Below are positions 1 to 5,848 of a DNA stretch of 15,438 bases, piece after piece; position 1 is the stretch's first letter; the number at the start of each line of letters is the position of its first letter. The DNA comes from Candidatus Woesearchaeota archaeon (GTDB lineage: Archaea; Nanobdellota; Nanobdellia; SCGC-AAA011-G17; UBA489), in the NCBI GenBank assembly GCA_018658955.1, contig JABIPM010000045.1:1-15438 (forward strand). The letters are read 5' to 3'. A program made the position numbers and the translations under genes. A model generated the notes under the pieces. The model was not told the DNA's origin. It saw nothing but the letters and a program-made list of their open reading frames with translations, and made no database searches.

Positions 1-156
1 ACATAAAAATCCAGGACCCATCATACATTTTTCATTAACAAAGAATTTATCTCCACCAAAAGTAAACCACAAAGAACTAATCACTAACAGAAGAACAACC
101 AATGCCCAACCATAAGTCATAATAAATTCTAAAGCACTCTGTCCTTTTTTATTCAT
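1..156 (-). CDS. Class III signal peptide (type IV pilin-like) protein, C-terminus cut by window edge
   Basis: The first 52 codons are visible and the reading frame runs off the left edge. The N-terminus MNKKGQSALEF is an archaeal class III (pilin-type) signal: a short basic leader, then Q with E five residues in, then a hydrophobic stretch (about residues 11-33). In this family a prepilin peptidase of the EppA type cuts before the Q and the hydrophobic helix anchors the protein in the membrane or a pilus. After the helix comes C-x3-PG-x2-C, also found in the upstream partner, so the two are paralogues. The ATG overlaps the partner's TGA (TGATG at 154-158). It is preceded by a Shine-Dalgarno-like GTGAGGT (170-164), 7 nt away, which fixes the start. 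Function beyond a pilin-like surface protein cannot be stated. Confidence 0.85.
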   Translation of the reverse strand, partial: MNKKGQSALEFIMTYGWALVVLLLVISSLWFTFGGDKFFVNEKCMMGPGFLC

Positions 157-2057
157 CACGTATACCTCACAATATTACTTATTCTTAATTCATCAATTAC
201 TGTATTAACTCTCCCATAACTAGGATTCCAACTACCAACATATAATCCACTTTCATAATCCTCAGGAAAATTACTTGCAACACCTGTCTTATTATCAACA
301 CTTGCACCATCAATAAACATTTCAATATATCCTCCTTCAGTAGAGTTATCCCAAGTTACTGCAAAATGATGCCAGCCCTCAGTTAATGTATCGCCAACAC
401 TCATACTTGCAGTAGCCCCAGTACTATTTGTTATTGCAAAACCCCATTTATTATTAGTCATGTGTCCAAAAGACATCCTGTTAGCATAACATCCAGAACC
501 GCAACTTCCAGAATGTGCAAAAAGATACCTATTTTGAGAAGTCTCCCTTATGTTATCATTAACATATACCCACATTTCAATAGTTCCTTCTTCAAAATCA
601 AGAGTAGTTTCATCAGCAGGATACTTCAAAGTATCCGGACCGTCTCCAGCAAATGGGCTGGCAACATCCCCATATTCTAATTGCACATTATCTAAATAAA
701 ATGTATCTCCTTCAGGCTGAGTATTTCCATAACTAATTCTTCCAACCATCAATTCTCTAAAACAAGAACCATCGCAAGCAGTCTCAAAGTAAGAATTTAC
801 ATAAACATCATCAGAATAATATTGCCAAGAAGAATAATCTCCTGCAGAAATACTATTCCAACTTATTGCAGGATAGTTTAAACCTCGGCTACAATGACCA
901 GAACTATAACAAGTAAACATATTAAGTGCTTGAGGAAAACTTCCCCTATACATAAAACTTAGACTATAATTTTGATCATAGATTGGATTGATATGATTAT
1001 ATAATTCATTACCACCACCACCACCATACTTAATTCCTCCATACATTACACGATTACTATTTCCCCAACACAATTCATCCCCTTCAGAATAAACATCTGG
1101 AGCATCTCCACATGTGTGGCTACCACAATCAATAGTACATTTTCCAGAATAACTACAAGTGTTAGTTGTAGAATCCCAAGTACAAACAGATTTGTAACTA
1201 CAAGTTTCTTCATCACAATGACCTGGATACGACAACCCCCCATCCCTATGCATAGTTGCACTATTAGATCCACGATATGAAAATTTATTATCTATCTCTA
1301 CAGAAAGATTATTCATTATATAAGGATTCCAATAACTAGGCAAAGTTCCTTCAAAATCACCATTATCAAGCAAATTAATTTTTTCTGAAACAAACACTGC
1401 TTGCCCATTAACTCCATTAACCAAGGTAAGATTATTTTCAACCAGAGGACTAGCACCCACACAATCAAAGCCAGCATCAAAATCACACAACAACAAAGTA
1501 GCCCCATCAGCATTTGGATCATAAGTTCCATCTCCACCATCACTCCAATCTCCCCCAGGACTTCCAGCAGAACCACCATTCCCACTATATCCTTGAGAAT
1601 TTCCACCTTCAACAACACTAACCACATTTGCAGATTTAATGTGTGTTACAGTACTCTCACCAAAGGTGTATGTCACAAAAACATCATTTTCTTCAAATAC
1701 TTCCCTCCCTTCAAAATCACAACCAGATAAAGTGAAAGTAACATATTCTCCTGCACTGAATGGCTCACTATATGATGGCACCCTACACCCCTCATAACTT
1801 ATTTGCATAACACTATAATCCCAACCAATATCATTTACTAACACAAAACTCATTGAATCCTCAGTTATACTAACATCAACACAGTTCAATCCAGGGACAA
1901 TAATACATTCTTCACGAACAAACATGCCACTATCAAATTCAAAAAATAACGTCAAAGAAACTGCACTAATAATTAAGAAAAATATGACCCACCCATAAGA
2001 AATCAAAAATTCAGTTGCTGCCTGTCCTTTTTTCCCAATCACCATCAATAAATACAT
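156..2057 (-). CDS. Large pilin-type surface protein with LamG-like domain interrupted by a carbohydrate-binding-like module
   Basis: This 633-residue protein starts with a class III pilin-type signal (KKGQAATEF, residues 9-17) and a hydrophobic helix (about 18-40). A small head domain follows, with C-x3-PG-x2-C at 51-59, then a Gly/Ser-rich linker (about 151-185). Residues 186-225 look like the first strands of a LamG/concanavalin A-like fold. Residues about 228-469 resemble a CenC-type carbohydrate-binding module (NLLDNGDFEG near the start, YLDNVQLEYG near the end) and contain eight cysteines between 281 and 330. The LamG fold resumes at about 476 (EGTIEMWVYV, GWHHFAVTWDNS) and ends with IDELRISNIVRYT. 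It is probably displayed on the cell surface and binds glycans or another surface; this is inference. Its stop codon overlaps the start of a second pilin-like gene. An in-frame ATG at 2045 (MVIGKKGQ) is an alternative start, favoured by a TATA-like box 25-26 nt upstream. Confidence 0.85.
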   Translation of the reverse strand: MYLLMVIGKKGQAATEFLISYGWVIFFLIISAVSLTLFFEFDSGMFVREECIIVPGLNCVDVSITEDSMSFVLVNDIGWDYSVMQISYEGCRVPSYSEPFSAGEYVTFTLSGCDFEGREVFEENDVFVTYTFGESTVTHIKSANVVSVVEGGNSQGYSGNGGSAGSPGGDWSDGGDGTYDPNADGATLLLCDFDAGFDCVGASPLVENNLTLVNGVNGQAVFVSEKINLLDNGDFEGTLPSYWNPYIMNNLSVEIDNKFSYRGSNSATMHRDGGLSYPGHCDEETCSYKSVCTWDSTTNTCSYSGKCTIDCGSHTCGDAPDVYSEGDELCWGNSNRVMYGGIKYGGGGGNELYNHINPIYDQNYSLSFMYRGSFPQALNMFTCYSSGHCSRGLNYPAISWNSISAGDYSSWQYYSDDVYVNSYFETACDGSCFRELMVGRISYGNTQPEGDTFYLDNVQLEYGDVASPFAGDGPDTLKYPADETTLDFEEGTIEMWVYVNDNIRETSQNRYLFAHSGSCGSGCYANRMSFGHMTNNKWGFAITNSTGATASMSVGDTLTEGWHHFAVTWDNSTEGGYIEMFIDGASVDNKTGVASNFPEDYESGLYVGSWNPSYGRVNTVIDELRISNIVRYT

Positions 2058-2066
2058 TTTTTAAGT

Positions 2067-2074
2067 TATTTAAA
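2067..2074 (-). promoter_or_regulatory. TATA-like box for the surface-protein operon
   Basis: On the minus strand this reads TTTAAATA. Its centre is 25-26 nt from the internal ATG at 2045, the usual archaeal TATA-to-start distance, so it would give a leaderless mRNA beginning at Met5 of the 633-residue frame. A second box, TTTATAAA at 2101-2108, is palindromic. It could serve this operon with a 20-30 nt leader, or act on the plus strand. Confidence 0.4.
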
Positions 2075-2141
2075 TATTATTAAATGTCTCAGTTTTAAAC
2101 TTTATAAAACAAAAGTTAAACAGTTTAAAAAATCACAATAA

Positions 2142-2150
2142 TCTTTATAT
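2142..2150 (+). promoter_or_regulatory. TATA box of the secreted Ig-like membrane protein gene
   Basis: TCTTTATAT lies about 26 nt before the expected transcript start near 2172. That leaves a leader of about 10 nt holding the ribosome binding site AAGGAG (2172-2177) and the ATG at 2182. Confidence 0.5.
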
Positions 2151-2181
2151 TCTCCACAATAATCCACTACCAAGGAGTAAA

Positions 2182-3621
2182 ATGAAATCAAAGATATTAT
2201 CTCTAATAACACTATTAATGCTAATAGTTCCAACTCTAGTTTTAGCAGAAAATGAGATAGTTACTGAGATTATCAAAGTTTCAAATCAAGCAGAACCAGG
2301 AGGAACCGCACAATTCCAAATTAAAATTCAAAATCACCAAAATGAAAGGGATGTTTACAAAATAAATTACGACGATCTTTCAGTTCACCCTTTTTCAGAT
2401 TTCACAAGAAATATTATTTTAACAAATCCCCAATTAAAATTAGATTCAAATCAAGAAGGAATTTTTAATATTGAAATAAATATTTTAGAAACTGCAAACC
2501 AGGATAAAAATTACAATACAAAATTCACAATTTCTTCAGTAACAACACCAGAAATAAAAGAAGAAGTTCTTATCAAAACATATGTTGTTTCTCCAGAAGA
2601 TGTGATTATGATTTTTCCAGATTTACCTGAAACCATTATTCCTGGAGAAGAATATGAAATTAAAATTAGATTAATGAATAGAGGTAATGCTTATTTAGAG
2701 AATTATGAAATTTTAATCACTAGTGATTTACCTCAATTACAAAAAAACTTCATTGCTAATTTTGCTCCGCAAGAAGAGATAATTGAAACCCTTAAAATAA
2801 AGACAGGAGAGACCGCTAAACCTAAAGATTACGTAATTAATGTAAAGGTATATGATACAGAAAGTAAAACCAGAGGGTCATATTCTTCAGCAATAACCTT
2901 AGAAAGAAATGAAAACACAGAAGAAAAAATAAATGAAGATACAGGATTTTTATCTAAAACAATTTTACTTACAAGAAAAAATAATGGAAATGTAAAACTA
3001 TTACAAAAAGTAGAATATAAGAAAAATTTATTTTCAAGAATTTTTACAAAAGCAACTCCAGAACCAGTAATGGAATCTGGAAAATATATTTGGAACATTG
3101 AGTTAGAGCCAGGAGAAAAATTCACTGCAAACATAAAATCTAACTATCGCCCAATATTGTATGGATTATTAATAATAATTTTAGCAACATTAGGAATGAA
3201 TAATTTATTAGACAAATCAGTAATTATAAGAAAAAGAATGTTCAAAATTAAAAGAACGACTGAGGGATTATCTGAATTAAAAATATTGATACACCTAAGA
3301 AATGGAAAAGCAACCACCCTAGAAAATGTAAGAATTCTAGATGTTCTCCCAAATTCATTAGAGCCGACAAATGAATTTGGAACACTTCATCCTTCAAAGG
3401 TTCAACAAGGAACAAGAGGAAGAAGATTAATATGGGAAATAGGGACATTAGCACCTCATGAAGAAAGAATTATCTCATACAAAGTTAAATCTAAAGTAAG
3501 ATTGATAGGTGAAACAAATTTACCTCCTTCAATGATACAATATATGAACAATAAAGGAAAAATAGTTTCAGAAAGATCTGCAACTATGGCCTTACACCAT
3601 TCTTCAAAAAAGATCATTTAA
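2182..3621 (+). CDS. Secreted single-pass membrane protein with Ig-like (NEW3/DUF11-like) domains
   Basis: The 479-residue protein opens with a Sec signal peptide (residues 1-22, MKSKILSLITLLMLIVPTLVLA). Two or three beta-rich Ig-like domains follow at about 25-135, 140-242 and 250-320. Phrases such as NQAEPGGTAQFQIKIQN and TIIPGEEYEIKIRLMNRGNA are typical of NEW3/CARDB-like domains in archaeal cell-surface proteins. A single transmembrane helix (about 324-343) is followed by a basic stretch (KSVIIRKRMFKIKR). After it comes another beta domain (about 360-470: VRILDVLPNSLEP, LIWEIGTLAPHEERIISYKV) resembling DUF11-type repeats. By the positive-inside rule this last domain would be cytoplasmic, which is unusual. 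The start is supported by AAGGAG four bases upstream. The gene is divergent from the pilin-like pair and may belong to the same surface apparatus. No enzymatic motif is seen. Confidence 0.8.
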   Translation: MKSKILSLITLLMLIVPTLVLAENEIVTEIIKVSNQAEPGGTAQFQIKIQNHQNERDVYKINYDDLSVHPFSDFTRNIILTNPQLKLDSNQEGIFNIEINILETANQDKNYNTKFTISSVTTPEIKEEVLIKTYVVSPEDVIMIFPDLPETIIPGEEYEIKIRLMNRGNAYLENYEILITSDLPQLQKNFIANFAPQEEIIETLKIKTGETAKPKDYVINVKVYDTESKTRGSYSSAITLERNENTEEKINEDTGFLSKTILLTRKNNGNVKLLQKVEYKKNLFSRIFTKATPEPVMESGKYIWNIELEPGEKFTANIKSNYRPILYGLLIIILATLGMNNLLDKSVIIRKRMFKIKRTTEGLSELKILIHLRNGKATTLENVRILDVLPNSLEPTNEFGTLHPSKVQQGTRGRRLIWEIGTLAPHEERIISYKVKSKVRLIGETNLPPSMIQYMNNKGKIVSERSATMALHHSSKKII

Positions 3622-3632
3622 CAAAACAAAGA

Positions 3633-3640
3633 TTTATAAG
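3633..3640 (+). promoter_or_regulatory. TATA box of tRNA-Tyr
   Basis: TTTATAAG is centred about 29 nt before the first base of tRNA-Tyr, the spacing expected of an archaeal tRNA promoter. It lies just past the stop codon of the preceding gene, so tRNA-Tyr need not depend on read-through. Confidence 0.55.
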
Positions 3641-3665
3641 TTACTTTTTAGTTAATTTTAATCAA

Positions 3666-3786
3666 CCCACTCTAGTTCAATGGTAGAACGTTCGGCTGTA
3701 GATACTATTTGACGTTGCATCTAGCAAAGGATGAAAATTAGTCAGCTGAAACCGAAAGGTTCCAGGTTCAAATCCCGGGGGTGGGA
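3666..3786 (+). tRNA. tRNA-Tyr(GUA) with a 49-nt anticodon-loop intron
   Basis: The acceptor stem CCCACTC/GGGTGGG (one U-G pair) begins with C1-G72 and is followed by A73, the identity elements of archaeal tRNA-Tyr. The D arm is GTTC/GAAC and the anticodon stem is TTCGG/CCGAA. The spliced anticodon loop is CTGTAGA, with anticodon GTA at 3698-3700. The T arm CCAGG-TTCAAAT-CCCGG has one A-C mismatch. The intron (3702-3750) sits between positions 37 and 38, the standard archaeal site. No CCA is encoded. The tRNA precedes a short T run (3792-3796) that could end the transcript. Confidence 0.93.
3702..3750 (+). other. Intron of tRNA-Tyr (archaeal bulge-helix-bulge type)
   Basis: Removal of these 49 bases restores a 7-base anticodon loop. 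A relaxed bulge-helix-bulge can be drawn. The 5' bulge is A3700-G3701-A3702 and the 3' bulge is A3749-A3750-A3751. The central helix CTGT/GCTG has a U-U mismatch and a G-U pair. The intron helix TACTA/TAGTCA has one bulged C. The intron also holds a small hairpin, TTGC/GCAA (3715-3727). The boundaries could shift by one base. The tRNA splicing endonuclease would cut both bulges. Confidence 0.75.
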
Positions 3787-3790
3787 TAAA

Positions 3791-3796
3791 CTTTTT
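3791..3796 (+). terminator. Short T run after tRNA-Tyr
   Basis: CTTTTT begins five bases past the tRNA 3' end. Archaeal RNA polymerase can stop at T runs without a hairpin, so this is a plausible but weak terminator. Confidence 0.35.
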
Positions 3797-3820
3797 AAAT
3801 AAAGGTGCAAAATGGAAACT

Positions 3821-3830
3821 CTTATATACC
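3821..3830 (+). promoter_or_regulatory. TATA box between tRNA-Tyr and tRNA-Asp
   Basis: CTTATATACC, preceded by GGAAACT (BRE-like), is the best TATA match in this gap. It predicts a transcript start near 3850, about 75 nt before tRNA-Asp. It could drive the stem-loop at 3860-3909 and then tRNA-Asp, tRNA-Lys and the RNA polymerase operon. A weaker AT-rich stretch (ATATTATTAA, 3891-3900) lies nearer to tRNA-Asp and is an alternative promoter. Confidence 0.45.
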
Positions 3831-3859
3831 CTTCAGAAACACAAATTCCCATAATGACT

Positions 3860-3909
3860 CAGTCTTTTAATATATCAATCTATTATGTTCATATTATTAA
3901 CTTAGACTG
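3860..3909 (+). other. Stem-loop of unknown function upstream of tRNA-Asp
   Basis: CAGTCT (3860-3865) pairs with AGACTG (3904-3909). TTAATA (3867-3872) pairs with TATTAA (3895-3900), and TAT/ATA pairs can extend the stem around a loop of about 15 bases. I see no C/D or H/ACA box pattern and no ORF. It could be a structured leader, a small RNA or a chance AT-rich fold. Confidence 0.35.
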
Positions 3910-3926
3910 TAGATTATAATAAAAAC

Positions 3927-3998
3927 GCTCTAGTAGTGTAATGGCTATCATACGGCCCTGTCGAGGCCGTGACGCGGGTTCGATTCCCGCCTAGGGCG
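3927..3998 (+). tRNA. tRNA-Asp(GUC)
   Basis: The acceptor stem GCTCTAG/CTAGGGC (one U-G pair) is followed by discriminator G. T8 and A9 are present, and the D arm GTGTAATGGCTATCAT resembles archaeal tRNA-Asp. The anticodon stem CGGCC/GGCCG encloses loop CTGTCGA, with anticodon GTC at 3960-3962. The T arm is GCGGG-TTCGATT-CCCGC. There is no intron and no encoded CCA. The gene lies 17 nt before tRNA-Lys, so the two are probably cotranscribed. Confidence 0.95.
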
Positions 3999-4004
3999 CT
4001 TTTA

Positions 4005-4019
4005 GCCCAAAAAATGGGC
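4005..4019 (+). other. Small hairpin overlapping the 5' end of tRNA-Lys
   Basis: GCCCA (4005-4009) can pair with TGGGC (4015-4019) around a five-A loop. The 3' arm includes the first four bases of tRNA-Lys, so this fold competes with the tRNA acceptor stem. It may matter for 5' processing or may be chance. Confidence 0.35.
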
Positions 4020-4091
4020 CGGTAGCTCAGCCTGGCTTAGAGCACTTGGCTTTTAACCAAGGGGTCGAGGGTTCAAATCCCTTCCGGCCCG
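4016..4091 (+). tRNA. tRNA-Lys(UUU)
   Basis: The acceptor stem GGGCCGG/CCGGCCC has seven perfect pairs and discriminator G. The D arm is GCTC/GAGC. The anticodon stem CTTGG/CCAAG encloses loop CTTTTAA, with anticodon TTT. The T arm closes on loop TTCAAAT. No intron and no CCA are encoded. Its 3' end is 17 nt before the rpoH ATG with no T run between them, which points to cotranscription with the RNA polymerase operon. Confidence 0.95.
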
Positions 4092-4108
4092 CTAACAACA
4101 ACAAAAAA

Positions 4109-4351
4109 ATGGCAGAAAAAGTAAAACCCACAACAATAAATCACGCACTTGTTCCCAAACAAGTAGTCTGTGATAAAGAGGAAGTATCAAGATTACTTTC
4201 TAAATATAATATAAGAAAAGATCAACTGCCAAAAGTTAGCATTAAAGACCCTTCAATCCAAGTTCTTGAATTAGAACCAGGAGATATAATCAAAATAAGT
4301 AGAAGTAGTCAAACAGAACCATCATCATTATTCTACAGGGTGGTTGTATAG
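4109..4351 (+). CDS. rpoH: RNA polymerase subunit H (Rpb5 C-terminal homologue)
   Basis: This 80-residue protein matches archaeal subunit H, which corresponds to the C-terminal domain of eukaryotic Rpb5 and sits at the jaw that contacts downstream DNA. Family signatures are HALVPKQVV near residue 12, YNIRKDQLPKVSIKDP in the middle and EPGDIIKISRSS followed by FYRVVV at the end. The length is typical. The frame is open further upstream, but that part lies inside tRNA-Lys, so the ATG at 4109 is the real start. There is no Shine-Dalgarno; the 17-nt leader is A/C-rich (CAACAACA). rpoB2 starts on the base after the TAG. This is the first gene of the polymerase operon. Confidence 0.95.
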   Translation: MAEKVKPTTINHALVPKQVVCDKEEVSRLLSKYNIRKDQLPKVSIKDPSIQVLELEPGDIIKISRSSQTEPSSLFYRVVV

Positions 4352-5848
4352 ATGGATATAGGCAAAGAGATTATCAAAAAATATTATGAAACAAATAGCA
4401 TAGTCTCAGCAGATATAAATTCTTTTAACAATTTTATAGAAACAGAATTACAAAAAGTAGTAAGTGAAATTGGAGACATTATTCCTGCAGTAATTCCTGC
4501 AGACATGGACGATTTCAGAATTAAATTCAACAAAATTTGGATTGAAAAACCAGAAATAACTGAAGCTGATGGAAGTAGAAGAGACATTTATCCTTCTGAA
4601 GCTAGATTAAGAAAATTAACTTATTCAGGTCCAATTTATTTAGAAGTTTCAGCACATATTGACGGAGTTCAAAGAGAAACTTTCACAACACAAGTAGGAA
4701 AATTACCTATTATGCTTCACAGCAAGTTCTGTCATTTGAACAAACTTTCAAAAGAAGATTTAATTAAAAATGGAGAAGATCCAGACGATGTAGGCGGATA
4801 TTTTGTTCTTAATGGAAATGAAAGAGTATTAATTACTGTAGAAGATTTAGTATCCAATAGAATGTTTGTAGAAAAAATTAATACAGGCCCAGTAAAATTC
4901 TCAGCAAGAATCTTTTCAGAAAAAGGATCTTACAGAGTTCCACATTTAATTGAACAAACTAAAGACGGAGTAATTAACCTATCACTTACAAGATTAAAGA
5001 AAATCCCTATTATGTCTGTAATCAAGGCACTAGGACTAACTAAAGACTCTGAGATAATGCAGCAAATCGATTTAGAAGAAATGCATGACGATGTTTTTGT
5101 AAATTTATACAGTACAATTGATCTAAAAAATCATGAAGAAGCTTTAGAATATGTAGGGAAAAAAATGGGAATCAATCAACCTCCAGAGATTAGAGCAGAA
5201 AAAACTTTAGAAAACTTAGACAAATATTTACTTCCTCACATGGGATTAACTCCAGAAGATAGGAAGAAAAAAGCAATCAATCTTTGTAAAATAATTAAAA
5301 GATTTTTACTAATTACTAAAAAAGATTTAGACAACCAAGACATTGACCACTATATGCATAAGAGATTAAAATTATCTGGTGACTTAATGATTGATTTATT
5401 CAGAGTTCATCTAAGAGCATTAGTTAATGACATTATGTACAATTTCCAAAGGTTGGTAAAGCGTACAAAATTCACATCCCTAAACATTATTATTAGAGAC
5501 AAATTACTTACTTCAAGAATCAACAGTGCAATGGCTACTGGTGTTTGGGTTGGAGGGAGAAAAGGTCTTTCACAAAACTTAGACAGAACAAATTACTTAT
5601 CTTCACTTTCACATTTACAAAGAGTTAACTCTTTACTTTCCGCAACACAAGAAAACTTCGCGGCAAGAGCGCTTCATGCAACCCATTGGGGAAGACTTTG
5701 TGCAATTGAAACTCCAGAAGGAACACCAATTGGATTAAAGAAAAATCAAGCATTAATGGTAGACATTACTTCAAAAGACCTTGATGAAAGCAAAATTGTA
5801 AAATCACTTAAAGGATTAGGATTAGAAGGGGGACAAAATGAACAATAA
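4352..5848 (+). CDS. rpoB2: RNA polymerase subunit B'' (N-terminal half of Rpb2)
   Basis: This 498-residue protein covers the protrusion, lobe and fork of the second-largest polymerase subunit. Motifs seen are GGYFVLNGNERVLI (148-161), SATQENFAARALHATHWG (430-447) and the fork sequence ETPEGTPIGLKKN (453-465). The usual proline before the ETPEG stretch is alanine here (CAIETPEG). The gene ends just after the fork, at the place where B is divided in methanogens and haloarchaea. The next gene overlaps by 11 nt in another frame. B'' and B' together form the B half of the active-site cleft. The start directly abuts the rpoH stop and no ribosome binding site is needed if translation is coupled. 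Confidence 0.96.
   Translation: MDIGKEIIKKYYETNSIVSADINSFNNFIETELQKVVSEIGDIIPAVIPADMDDFRIKFNKIWIEKPEITEADGSRRDIYPSEARLRKLTYSGPIYLEVSAHIDGVQRETFTTQVGKLPIMLHSKFCHLNKLSKEDLIKNGEDPDDVGGYFVLNGNERVLITVEDLVSNRMFVEKINTGPVKFSARIFSEKGSYRVPHLIEQTKDGVINLSLTRLKKIPIMSVIKALGLTKDSEIMQQIDLEEMHDDVFVNLYSTIDLKNHEEALEYVGKKMGINQPPEIRAEKTLENLDKYLLPHMGLTPEDRKKKAINLCKIIKRFLLITKKDLDNQDIDHYMHKRLKLSGDLMIDLFRVHLRALVNDIMYNFQRLVKRTKFTSLNIIIRDKLLTSRINSAMATGVWVGGRKGLSQNLDRTNYLSSLSHLQRVNSLLSATQENFAARALHATHWGRLCAIETPEGTPIGLKKNQALMVDITSKDLDESKIVKSLKGLGLEGGQNEQ

Noticed and set aside
1316..1730. Long open frames on both strands inside the large surface-protein gene
   Set aside because: Their products are low-complexity Leu/Met/Val- or Ser/Thr/Ile-rich strings with no family features; they are by-products of the real gene's composition.
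3860..3909. C/D or H/ACA box guide RNA in the tRNA spacer
   Set aside because: ATGAC near 3854 only partly matches a C box, no CTGA D box is placed properly, and no ACA follows a stem.
4046..4108. Upstream extension of the rpoH reading frame
   Set aside because: It lies inside tRNA-Lys and its spacer, and the family-like protein begins at the ATG at 4109.
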